In this document: positions 1 through 6,462 of the stretch, in pieces
How the letters are laid out: every line of letters starts with the position of its first letter
How positions within the stretch are numbered: position 1 is the first letter of the stretch
Source: Micavibrio sp.
GTDB taxonomy: Bacteria > Pseudomonadota > Alphaproteobacteria > Micavibrionales > Micavibrionaceae
Reading direction: 5' to 3'
DNA length: 10,840 nt
NCBI GenBank assembly: GCA_027066695.1
Contig: JAMONE010000124.1
Coordinates: forward strand, 1 to 10,840
The notes under the pieces: generated by a model
Seen by the model: only the letters and a program-made list of their open reading frames with translations
Database searches by the model: none
What the model was told of the DNA's origin: nothing
Position numbers and translations under genes: made by a program

Positions 1-2
1 GC

Positions 3-161
3 GCACCAGTACATTGGGAATGGATACCCGCCCTTCTCATCGGCTCATTCATTGGCGGCTACGTTGGTGCACACCTAACGCATCTAAAGGGTAACAAATG
101 GATAAAACATGCTTTTACAGCTATTACCCTTGCTTCTGGTGCGTTATTATTCATTAAATAA
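3..161 (+). CDS. TauE/SafE-family membrane protein, C-terminal fragment
   Basis: Frame 3 is open from the left edge to a TAA stop and encodes the last 52 residues of a protein whose start lies outside the window. The residues include a Gly-rich hydrophobic segment (LLIGSFIGGYVGAHLTHL), a short basic stretch (KGNKWIKH), then a final hydrophobic helix ending ALLFIK. This is the usual end of TauE/SafE (sulfite exporter/DUF81) permeases: a G-x-x-x-G-A-x-L helix, a basic loop, and a last transmembrane helix stopping almost at the C-terminus. Such proteins are inner-membrane carriers for sulfur-containing or other small organic anions, but the substrate cannot be read from this fragment. It converges on rpsI and is not part of the minus-strand operons. 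The family call rests on a short tail and is moderate. Confidence 0.6.
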   Translation, partial: APVHWEWIPALLIGSFIGGYVGAHLTHLKGNKWIKHAFTAITLASGALLFIK

Positions 162-271
162 AACATACTAAAAGCAAACAAAAGCAGTGCTTTACTTTGC
201 GCTCCCTACAACGAAACGATTAACGCTTACAAAGTAATATAATTTGTTTGTACAATAGGCATCCAAGGAAA

Positions 272-307
272 GAGGTGCGGAGCGTATTTTTATACGTAAA
301 GCACCTC
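272..307 (-). terminator. hairpin downstream of rpsI, possible terminator
   Basis: A seven-base arm at 272-278 (GAGGTGC) pairs with 301-307 (GCACCTC). Inside it, CGTAT at 283-287 pairs with ATACG at 292-296 around a four-base loop, and the two stems are separated by a 4x4 internal loop. Read on the minus strand, the hairpin begins 37 nt after the rpsI stop and is followed by TTTCCTT, a weak T-run. Read on the plus strand it is followed by AAAACC, so it is not an intrinsic terminator for the TauE/SafE gene. It is the best candidate for ending the rplM-rpsI transcript, but the poor T-tract means it may only protect the 3' end or assist Rho. Confidence 0.45.
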
Positions 308-343
308 AAAACCGCAGAATAACGCAGCGTACGAGCAAATTTA

Positions 344-883
344 TTATCTTTTAGCCCACTGCTTGGTACGACGAGCCTTATGCTTACCAACCTTCTTACG
401 CTCAACGATACGATCATCACGTGTCATCATGCCAGCTTTCTTCAATGAAGGACGAAGTGTCGGTTCGAAATTCTCAAGAGCGCGTGATATACCGTGACGC
501 ACAGCTCCAGCTTGTCCAGAAAGGCCTCCGCCTTTAACTGTACAAATAATGTCAAACTGACCTACGCGATCAACAACTAAAAACGGTTGATTAAGAATCA
601 AGCGATGTGTGTTGCGTGAGAAGTAATTACCTTGGTCTCTACCATTTACTGTAACTTTACCAGTTCCAGGCTTTAACCATACGCGCGCGACTGCGTCTTT
701 ACGACGACCAGTTGCATATGCACGACCAAATTTATCAAGTTTAGGTTCTTTTTTCACAGGAGCATCAACAGGTGCCGCTTCTGAATTTTCTTCTGCGGCT
801 TCAGCAGGAGCAGATTTTGTTTCAGCTACCGCGCTAGCGATATCTTTTAAATCTGTGATTTTTTCGTCTTTTTTATCAGCCAT
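344..883 (-). CDS. rpsI: 30S ribosomal protein S9 (uS9)
   Basis: Small-subunit ribosomal protein whose C-terminal tail reaches the P-site tRNA. The family core starts near residue 56 with ATGRRKDAVARVWLKPG. It continues through KGGGLSGQAGAVRHGISRAL (about residues 117-136) and ends with a basic tail containing RIVERKKVGKHKARR and a terminal Lys-Arg, as in bacterial S9. The protein has 179 residues against about 130 in E. coli. The excess is a roughly 49-residue N-terminal extension rich in Lys/Asp, then Ala/Glu/Pro; shorter extensions of this kind are common in alphaproteobacterial S9. It lies 9 nt after rplM. Its Shine-Dalgarno TAGGAAA (889-895) includes the rplM TAG stop, so the two are likely translated in a coupled way from one mRNA. 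No later in-frame Met sits before the core, which supports this start. Confidence 0.98.
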   Translation of the reverse strand: MADKKDEKITDLKDIASAVAETKSAPAEAAEENSEAAPVDAPVKKEPKLDKFGRAYATGRRKDAVARVWLKPGTGKVTVNGRDQGNYFSRNTHRLILNQPFLVVDRVGQFDIICTVKGGGLSGQAGAVRHGISRALENFEPTLRPSLKKAGMMTRDDRIVERKKVGKHKARRTKQWAKR

Positions 884-892
884 TGTAATTTC

Positions 893-1351
893 CTATCTCT
901 TATTCTTAGGGTTCATGGATGCAACATCCAGAATTTCTGGCTTTTGTGCTTCATGTCCATGCTCAGTTCCAGCATATACACGCAAGTTTTTAAATACAAC
1001 GCGACCTAAAGGTCCTTTAGGAAGCATACGCTGAACAGCTTTTTGAACTACGCGCTCAGGGTATTTACCATCAAGGATTTGCCCCTTTGTGCGTTGCTTG
1101 ATACCACCAGGAAAACCTGTGTGCCAATAGAAAATATCATTTTCGCGCTTACGACCAGTAAGGTGAACTTTTTCAGCATTAATTACGATTACATTATCGC
1201 CGCAATCCACATGAGGAGTAAATTCGGGCTTGTGCTTACCGCGAAGACGCATGGCAATAACGCTCGCCATACGACCTAATACTAGGCCTTGAGCGTCAAT
1301 TATAATCCATTTCTTCTCCACCTCGGCAGGTTTTATAGAATATGTTTTCAT
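893..1351 (-). CDS. rplM: 50S ribosomal protein L13 (uL13)
   Basis: Large-subunit protein that binds 23S rRNA early in assembly. The 152 residues match the family's usual length (142-155). Landmarks in order are the DAQGLVLGRMAS strand-turn (about 20-31), LRGKHKPEFTPHVDCGD (about 36-52), VIVINAEKVHLTGRK (about 54-68), the HTGFPGGIKQRT loop (about 77-88), PERVVQKAVQRMLPKGPLGR (about 98-117), and VYAGTEHGHEAQKPE near the end. It is the first gene of the rplM-rpsI pair, an arrangement conserved across bacteria. A sigma70-type promoter lies about 45 nt upstream. The Shine-Dalgarno is weak, with only a purine-rich GAAAG some 10 nt before the ATG. In E. coli the L13/S9 operon is autoregulated through its leader; whether that applies here cannot be judged from the short leader seen. 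Confidence 0.98.
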   Translation of the reverse strand: MKTYSIKPAEVEKKWIIIDAQGLVLGRMASVIAMRLRGKHKPEFTPHVDCGDNVIVINAEKVHLTGRKRENDIFYWHTGFPGGIKQRTKGQILDGKYPERVVQKAVQRMLPKGPLGRVVFKNLRVYAGTEHGHEAQKPEILDVASMNPKNKR

Positions 1352-1395
1352 CTTTGTTAGACTTTCATTTGCTTTTATATTTTAAAAGATGCAGC

Positions 1396-1424
1396 TTTAT
1401 GGCCTATAAAAAGCCACCTGTCAA
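1396..1424 (-). promoter_or_regulatory. promoter of rplM-rpsI
   Basis: On the minus strand a perfect -35 TTGACA (1424-1419) is followed by a 17-nt spacer and CATAAA (1401-1396) as the -10, matching TATAAT at four of six positions with the near-invariant second A kept. The predicted start site is near 1389, giving a leader of about 38 nt before the rplM ATG. It sits in the only gap between lpxB and rplM (113 nt), where a ribosomal-protein promoter would be expected. The strong -35 with a looser -10 fits alphaproteobacterial vegetative promoters. Confidence 0.7.
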
Positions 1425-1464
1425 CTATTTTTCGCAATAAAAACAATTAATTAATACCAAGGTA

Positions 1465-2619
1465 TTACGATACCATACTCGTAATAAAATCAGCTGCTTT
1501 TTTAGAAGGGGCAATACCCTCTTTATTTGATAGCAAGCCATCAAGAGCTTTAAACTCTTCTTTTTGAGCATTGCACAGCTCTTCATCTTCGAGTAATTCA
1601 TATACAGCTTCTGCAATTTTTTCAGAATTACATTTCCCTTGTAAATATTCAGAGACAACGGCCTTATTCAACAATATATTTGCCAGATGAGCATGTTTTA
1701 CCTTCAACATAAAACGCAAAATAATCGCTGTTATCGGGTTGATTTTATAGGTGATAATATGTGGAACTCCTGCATATGCAAGCTCTAACGCAACTGTTCC
1801 TGAAACAGCAATAGCAACGTCACACGCCTTAAAGGCGCTCCATTTCATTTTTTCATTTGTCACAACACAAACGGGCATATCAAATTTTTGTAAAAACTTT
1901 TGCACCTGATATTCAAGTTTTGGAAGCGTTGGTGATATTATATGAATTTCCTTATCGCCCGCTTCATTAATAAATTTAGCAGCATCCATTAATGTTGAAC
2001 TTAAAGCCTTAAATTCACTTTCACGGCTACCAAAAAACAATCCTAGGGTTTTTGCATTATCAGGAATATCATTTTCCTCTCTAAACATTTTTCCCAAAGC
2101 CTCAGCGCAGCCACTAGCAACCAGAGTATGCCCGACATGTACGGCTTTCATTCCGTGCTTTGTAAAATATTTTACCTCCATAGGAAAGAGGCACATTATA
2201 CCATCCATAAAACCAGCTATTTTCTTCGCCCTACCAGATCGCCAAGCCCAAACGCTAGGCGCGACATAGTGAATAAGCTTACCCTTGAATATGCCGCGTT
2301 TTTTCAACGATTTTGCCAAAATGAAATTAAAATCAGGGAAATCAACTGTAATAACCGCGTCAGGTTGTTGCTTTTCAATCTCCATAACAATGTTTTTGTT
2401 AAGCTTTAGCAAGCGCGGTATTTTGGGCAAAACCTCCCATATACCAATGACGGATATTTGATCCATAGACAGCAATTCATCAAAACTCGCACCCTTCATT
2501 AAAGGTCCGCCAACGCCTATACATTGAACATTATCACCATGTTTTTCCTTTAAAGCGGTAATTAACGGCGCAGCCAGAGCATCACCAGAATCTTCCCCAA
2601 CTATAAAAAAGAACTTCAT
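1465..2619 (-). CDS. lpxB: lipid-A-disaccharide synthase
   Basis: Peripheral inner-membrane GT19 glycosyltransferase that joins UDP-2,3-diacylglucosamine and lipid X (2,3-diacylglucosamine 1-phosphate) into the lipid A disaccharide 1-phosphate, releasing UDP. The 384 residues match the family's length. Seen in order: the N-terminal VGEDSGD (7-13), GVGGPLM (35-41), IGIWEVLP (58-65), the FPDFNF segment (94-99), YVAPSVWAWR (118-127), LFPMEVKYF (144-152), VGHTL (162-166; most members have VGHPL), GSRESE (197-202), and the nucleotide-binding SGTVALELAYAGVP (273-286). The ATG is 2 nt after the lpxI stop, with AAGG inside the end of lpxI as its Shine-Dalgarno, so translation is probably coupled. It is the last envelope gene of the cluster. 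It needs the LpxI product as one of its two substrates. Confidence 0.97.
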   Translation of the reverse strand: MKFFFIVGEDSGDALAAPLITALKEKHGDNVQCIGVGGPLMKGASFDELLSMDQISVIGIWEVLPKIPRLLKLNKNIVMEIEKQQPDAVITVDFPDFNFILAKSLKKRGIFKGKLIHYVAPSVWAWRSGRAKKIAGFMDGIMCLFPMEVKYFTKHGMKAVHVGHTLVASGCAEALGKMFREENDIPDNAKTLGLFFGSRESEFKALSSTLMDAAKFINEAGDKEIHIISPTLPKLEYQVQKFLQKFDMPVCVVTNEKMKWSAFKACDVAIAVSGTVALELAYAGVPHIITYKINPITAIILRFMLKVKHAHLANILLNKAVVSEYLQGKCNSEKIAEAVYELLEDEELCNAQKEEFKALDGLLSNKEGIAPSKKAADFITSMVS

Positions 2620-2621
2620 AT

Positions 2622-3479
2622 TTACTTACCTTTTATTTGTTTAAAAACAGAAGTGCCAATGACAAACATCTTATATTCATCTGCATATTTGGCAACATTT
2701 TTTAAATCAGAAACAAGAACATTATCCGCCTGCAAAGCAATGCCGCAAAGCCCTGCTTTATATGCATTTTTAACAGTTTGCACACCGATTGTTGGCATAT
2801 CAAGGGCTTTATCTTGCTGAGGCTTGCAGGTTTTCACTAATATTCCCCCTCGCCCGCTTTGCAATAATGGAGCGCAGCGTTTAATAAGCTCATCCGTTCC
2901 CTCAACCGCTTCTACGCCAATAACCATACCATTTTGCACAATAACCGATTGCCCGATATCCATCGCGCCAATGGCTTGAGAGACTTTAAGGCCAAGCTCA
3001 ATATTAATTCTATCCTCAGGCTCAAGATTATAACACCCGATAGCGCCCTGCGTCACAAGCAAATCATCACAAAAATCATGTATAGCGCGTAATATAAAGC
3101 CCTCACCCTCTAATTCAGATTTAAGCAAACAAAGCAAATCATTATCACCAAGCGCGCGAAGTCCTATTTTAGATAGCATTTTAACAGCCTTAAGATCAGG
3201 CTTAATCTCTGTAAAAGACGGACGCTTAACGCCTCCTATTAAAACAAGATCCGAAACATCTTTAGATTTAAAAAACTTGATAACCTTACCGACCGAGCCA
3301 AGCCCCGCCCAAATATGTGTATTACCGCTCATAATATCAGGGTTAGTTTGACCATCAAAACCAACGATAAATGGCTCTATCCCCTTATCCTTACAAACAG
3401 AAATAAGATATGCTGGCAGACTTCCTCCACCAGCAATAATTCCTAATTTGTTGATATTTATTTCTTGCGTGGCTGGCAT
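2622..3479 (-). CDS. lpxI: UDP-2,3-diacylglucosamine pyrophosphatase (LpxI type)
   Basis: Hydrolyses UDP-2,3-diacylglucosamine to lipid X and UMP, the step before LpxB. It is the alphaproteobacterial alternative to the unrelated LpxH. The 285 residues fit the family (about 270-285). Visible family features are GIIAGGGSLP (13-22) in the N-terminal domain, VLIGGVKRPSFTEIKPD (79-95), LRALGDNDLL (107-116), then in the C-terminal domain IGQSVIVQNGMVIGVEAVEG (175-194), ILVKTCKPQQDKALDMPTIG (213-232) and a LCGIALQ strand. The acidic segment before PTIG holds the aspartates expected at the active site. The start codon lies inside lpxA (22-nt overlap) and no clear Shine-Dalgarno precedes it, suggesting it is reached by ribosomes finishing lpxA. 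No other ATG or GTG precedes the conserved glycine motif. Confidence 0.95.
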   Translation of the reverse strand: MPATQEININKLGIIAGGGSLPAYLISVCKDKGIEPFIVGFDGQTNPDIMSGNTHIWAGLGSVGKVIKFFKSKDVSDLVLIGGVKRPSFTEIKPDLKAVKMLSKIGLRALGDNDLLCLLKSELEGEGFILRAIHDFCDDLLVTQGAIGCYNLEPEDRINIELGLKVSQAIGAMDIGQSVIVQNGMVIGVEAVEGTDELIKRCAPLLQSGRGGILVKTCKPQQDKALDMPTIGVQTVKNAYKAGLCGIALQADNVLVSDLKNVAKYADEYKMFVIGTSVFKQIKGK

Positions 3480-4252
3480 AGCGGAAACTTGGTTTTTGCT
3501 TTGGCAAAGTCAATAATGGACATTATTAAATCATCATCGGAAAAATCAGTCGCTATGATATCTATACGCTGATCTAATGTTCCTTCTCCGCCAAATAATT
3601 GATTGAATGCGCGTTGCAACTGTCTTATTTCACTTTTTTCAAATCCGCGGCGTTCTAATCCTATTAGATTTAGACCAGCCAAAAATGCGCGCTCTCCCTT
3701 AACTCTACCATATGGAATGATATCACTATCCACCCCAGACATTCCGCCAATCACAGCATGAGAGCCAATACGAATGAATTGATGAACAGCAGATAGCCCG
3801 CCAATAATAGCGAAATCACCAACTTCTACATGCCCAGCTAATGTCGCATTATTTGCCATGATAACATTATTACCCACGATACAATCATGGGCGACATGCG
3901 CAGCCATCATAAATAAACAATTATCGCCAATAACAGTTCTCATTGCGCCATGCTCTGTCCCGGGGTTCATAGTAACATGTTCACGAATGGTATTATTTTG
4001 CCCTATAATAAGCTCGCTCTTCTCACCTGAGAATTTTAAATCTTGCGGCGGCGTGCCTAAAGATGCAAAGGGGTAGATTTTTGTTCCTGCGCCAATAATT
4101 GTGCGCCCTTCAATATGAATATGAGAGCTTAAAACAACATCCTCACCTAAAATCACCCCCGCGCCAATAGTGCAATATGCACCAATGCTTACGTTATCGC
4201 CAATTGTGGCGGCATCATCAATTATCGCAGTAGAGTGTATTTGGGAAGGCAT
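3458..4252 (-). CDS. lpxA: UDP-N-acetylglucosamine O-acyltransferase
   Basis: First enzyme of lipid A synthesis: a cytosolic homotrimer moving a 3-hydroxyacyl chain from ACP to the 3-OH of UDP-GlcNAc. The 264 residues match E. coli LpxA (262). Residues 1-185 are left-handed beta-helix hexapeptide repeats (for example IGDNVSIGAYCTIG). AAHVAHDC at 117-124 carries the catalytic histidine (H122, equivalent to E. coli H125) and its neighbour H119. HQF (157-159) and IGGMSG (168-173) follow. The C-terminal helical domain starts about residue 190 and contains LIGLERRGF. G170 aligns with E. coli G173, the acyl-chain ruler residue; keeping glycine is consistent with a long chain rather than C10. A possible AAAGAG Shine-Dalgarno lies about 9 nt before the ATG. 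Unlike its neighbours it follows a 91-nt gap that may hold a promoter. Confidence 0.98.
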   Translation of the reverse strand: MPSQIHSTAIIDDAATIGDNVSIGAYCTIGAGVILGEDVVLSSHIHIEGRTIIGAGTKIYPFASLGTPPQDLKFSGEKSELIIGQNNTIREHVTMNPGTEHGAMRTVIGDNCLFMMAAHVAHDCIVGNNVIMANNATLAGHVEVGDFAIIGGLSAVHQFIRIGSHAVIGGMSGVDSDIIPYGRVKGERAFLAGLNLIGLERRGFEKSEIRQLQRAFNQLFGGEGTLDQRIDIIATDFSDDDLIMSIIDFAKAKTKFPLCQPRKK

Positions 4253-4284
4253 AGGGCTACTCTTTTTTAACTTAACATACCTTT

Positions 4285-4312
4285 ATAATAAGGACTTAGG
4301 CCAAAAGCACAA
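4285..4312 (-). promoter_or_regulatory. possible internal promoter before lpxA
   Basis: In the 91-nt gap between fabZ and lpxA the minus strand has TTGTGC (4312-4307), a 16-nt spacer, then TATTAT (4290-4285). The -10 matches TATAAT at five of six positions; the -35 matches TTGACA at only three or four. A start near 4278 would give a 25-nt leader. AT-rich gaps produce such matches by chance, so this is a candidate only. The gap being much wider than others in the cluster is the main reason to note it. Confidence 0.25.
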
Positions 4313-4343
4313 ATCACGCTTTATTACAAAACATTTCCGTTAT

Positions 4344-4808
4344 TTATTTGCTTTCAGTATCGGTGATCATCGCGCTGAAGATTGCTTCGGCGCAGACTTT
4401 GCCGTCAACCTTGGCAACGCCCTTAAATTTCCAGACAGGGCCGCGCGATTGTATTTTATCAACATGGATATGCATGGAATCACCTGGTGTTACAGGTTTT
4501 CTAAACTTTGCGCTATCTATGCTCATGAAGTAAACGACCTTACCTGCCGCATCCTTACCCATAAAATCAACAACAACTAGCGCAGCCGTTTGCGCCATGG
4601 CTTCGACAATTAAAACTCCCGGCATTACAGGAAAACCCGGGAAATGCCCCATGAAATGCGGCTCATTCATTGTAACATTTTTAAGGCTAATTGCGCCCTC
4701 ACCTTTGGTAAGCTCTAACACACGATCAATCAGTAAAATAGGATAGCGATGCGGGATCATCTCCATAATTTTATTAATATCAATATTAACTTTGTTTTCT
4801 TCACTCAT
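4344..4808 (-). CDS. fabZ: 3-hydroxyacyl-ACP dehydratase
   Basis: Hot-dog-fold dehydratase of type II fatty acid synthesis that turns (3R)-hydroxyacyl-ACP into trans-2-enoyl-ACP in the cytosol. The 154 residues agree with the family. PHRYPILLIDRV (19-30) is the signature N-terminal strand. HFMGHFPGFPVMPGVL (51-66) contains catalytic H55, and EAMAQ (69-73) contains catalytic E69 at the start of the central helix. It sits between lpxD and lpxA, as in many Gram-negatives, where it competes for the same 3-hydroxyacyl-ACP pool and so balances phospholipid against lipid A. The Shine-Dalgarno AAAGG ends 9 nt before the ATG. Between them lies a two-codon ATG-GAT-TAA whose stop overlaps the fabZ start (TAATG). 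Confidence 0.98.
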   Translation of the reverse strand: MSEENKVNIDINKIMEMIPHRYPILLIDRVLELTKGEGAISLKNVTMNEPHFMGHFPGFPVMPGVLIVEAMAQTAALVVVDFMGKDAAGKVVYFMSIDSAKFRKPVTPGDSMHIHVDKIQSRGPVWKFKGVAKVDGKVCAEAIFSAMITDTESK

Positions 4809-4841
4809 TAATCCATGCCTTTATATTTTATATATTACGAT

Positions 4842-5861
4842 TTAATCGCGTTTTTTCTTTTTAATCAAGCGATTTAAGGCTGCTACCTGTCTGAAAAATT
4901 GCCGCTTTGGCATAGCGGGCGAGCCGAGATACTCCTCACCCGCTGCAATATCACTAATAACGCCCGCTTGTGCGCCAATCTTAGTGCCCATGCCGATATT
5001 CAAATGCCCCGCAATACCGACCTGTCCGCCAATAGCTACATAGTCTTCTAGTGTGGTTGAGCCAGAAATCCCCACTTGAGAAACAATAACGCAGCCACGG
5101 CCAGTTTTTACATTATGCCCGATTTGAACGAGATTATCGATCCAAGTCCCCTGCCCGATAATAGTATCAGGGCCAGCGCCGCGATCAATCGTAGTATTTG
5201 CGCCAATCTCAACATTATTACCAATTATAACACGGCCAAGCTGCGGTACTTTCACATGACCAGCAGGATCAATCGCAAAGCCAAAGCCATCTTGCCCAAT
5301 CCTAACGCCAGTATAGATATGCACATTATCACCAATGATAGCATGCGAAATCGTAGTATTCGCGCCAATGCGGCAATTAGAGCCAATCTTAACATTATGT
5401 TGAATTACCGAATTTGCCTCTATCCAGATATTATCGCCGATTTCCACATTTGCGCAAACAACCACATTATGCCCAATCACCGCGCCGCTGCCAATTTTTG
5501 CGCTTTCATCAATAAATGCACTTTTGGCAATTTGCGCTTTTGGAGCGTCATCAGGATAAAATGCCTGCGCCGCCAATGCATATGCTTTATAAGGCGATGG
5601 CGTTATAAGGCAAACAACGCCATCGGGCGCATATTCCACCATTTCAGGTAAAACAAAGCAAGCCCCCGCCGCCGTTTCGATAAAATCAGATTTATATTTT
5701 ATATTATCCAAAAAGCTCAAATGATTTTTTTGTGCATCTTTCAAAGCACTAACATCATCTAAAATTAAATCAGCATCGCCAGACACCTCACAAGAAGTAA
5801 TCTCAACGATTTCAGCTATAGAAAAACTTTTGGACTTTTGAAAAAAATCAGGATCAGCCAT
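4842..5861 (-). CDS. lpxD: UDP-3-O-(3-hydroxyacyl)glucosamine N-acyltransferase
   Basis: Third step of lipid A synthesis: transfers a 3-hydroxyacyl chain from ACP to the 2-amino group made free by LpxC, giving UDP-2,3-diacylglucosamine. The 339 residues match E. coli (341). Residues about 1-105 form the N-terminal uridine-binding domain, with HLSFLDNIKY (47-56) typical of it. Residues about 107-310 are hexapeptide repeats of a left-handed beta-helix (for example IGDNVHIYTGVRIG), interrupted by the DGFGFA loop (191-196). VQIGHNV (245-251) carries the catalytic histidine H249, equivalent to E. coli H239. A short basic C-terminal helix ends the protein. It follows skp by 17 nt, with Shine-Dalgarno GAGGG 10 nt before the ATG. 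Confidence 0.98.
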   Translation of the reverse strand: MADPDFFQKSKSFSIAEIVEITSCEVSGDADLILDDVSALKDAQKNHLSFLDNIKYKSDFIETAAGACFVLPEMVEYAPDGVVCLITPSPYKAYALAAQAFYPDDAPKAQIAKSAFIDESAKIGSGAVIGHNVVVCANVEIGDNIWIEANSVIQHNVKIGSNCRIGANTTISHAIIGDNVHIYTGVRIGQDGFGFAIDPAGHVKVPQLGRVIIGNNVEIGANTTIDRGAGPDTIIGQGTWIDNLVQIGHNVKTGRGCVIVSQVGISGSTTLEDYVAIGGQVGIAGHLNIGMGTKIGAQAGVISDIAAGEEYLGSPAMPKRQFFRQVAALNRLIKKKKRD

Positions 5862-5878
5862 CAGGTTAAAACCCTCAT

Positions 5879-6421
5879 CTATTTGAGATTAAGCTCTGGC
5901 AGCGTCTTGTTCATGCGCTCCATAACTTTTGCTGTAATATCAAGCGAATTACTGCCTACAATTATATTTTGGCGTGTAATCACAAGATCAATTTTATCCT
6001 CATCTGCAATTTTCTGACAAACTTCGAATATCGCCTTAGTCAAAATATTCATTGCCTCGCTATAGCTTTTATCAAGTTTAGCTTTTTTACTCTGAATAGA
6101 GCTGCGCGCCTCGATGCGTTTTCTATCAAAGTTTTGCGCCTTTTTCAATAATTCTTCCTTGGATAATTCGGAACGCTTAGCCTCAATCGCTTTTTGATCG
6201 CTGCGGAGTTTTTCTTCAGTTTTTTTAACCATAGCAAGAAACGCCTTGCGCTTGGTATCTATTTGTTTTTGCACTGATTGAGCCGCGTCAGATTCGGCCA
6301 ATACCCGCTCAACATCAACAACAGCAATGCTTACTTGTGCGTAGGATTGCCCTGAAAATATCCCCATAGATAAACATAGCAAAACAGCAAAACACACAGC
6401 TTTTATATTACGAATATTCAT
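5879..6421 (-). CDS. skp: periplasmic OmpH/Skp-family chaperone
   Basis: Trimeric periplasmic chaperone that holds unfolded outer-membrane proteins and delivers them to the BAM machine. The 180-residue product starts with a Sec signal peptide: a short basic end (MNIRNIK), a hydrophobic core (about residues 8-21), and a likely cleavage after SYA at residue 28. Then comes the family's first strand (VSIAVVDVERVLAES, about 30-44), a long charged Lys/Glu/Ala-rich helical region (about 45-125) forming the tentacle hairpin, and the returning strand IDLVITRQNIIVG (about 143-155). The tail ITAKVMERMNKTLP is typical of OmpH proteins. It directly follows bamA, its functional partner, by 41 nt. A good Shine-Dalgarno (TAGGG, 8 nt spacer) precedes the ATG. 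Skp proteins diverge quickly, so the family call is firmer than exact orthology. Confidence 0.93.
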   Translation of the reverse strand: MNIRNIKAVCFAVLLCLSMGIFSGQSYAQVSIAVVDVERVLAESDAAQSVQKQIDTKRKAFLAMVKKTEEKLRSDQKAIEAKRSELSKEELLKKAQNFDRKRIEARSSIQSKKAKLDKSYSEAMNILTKAIFEVCQKIADEDKIDLVITRQNIIVGSNSLDITAKVMERMNKTLPELNLK

Positions 6422-6462
6422 AATTTATACCCTAACTTTTCTAACCTTATTAAATTTTTATA

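Noticed and set aside
181..193. AAAGC-AGT-GCTTT hairpin after the TauE/SafE stop as its terminator
   Set aside because: Only five base pairs, three of them A-T, and followed by ACTTTGCG rather than a T-run.
1461..1474. GGTAT/ATACC hairpin at the lpxB stop as terminator of the lpx cluster
   Set aside because: Five-base stem with the stop codon in it, and the nearest T-run lies about 20 nt downstream; too weak to call.
5076..5651. 191-codon open frame on the plus strand within lpxD
   Set aside because: Its Asn/Ile-rich repeats are the mirror of the LpxD hexapeptide repeats on the other strand, not an independent protein.
4842..5861. Internal repeats in lpxD and lpxA as DNA repeats
   Set aside because: The recurring gcgccaatc-like words come from hexapeptide-repeat codons and are expected in beta-helix acyltransferases.
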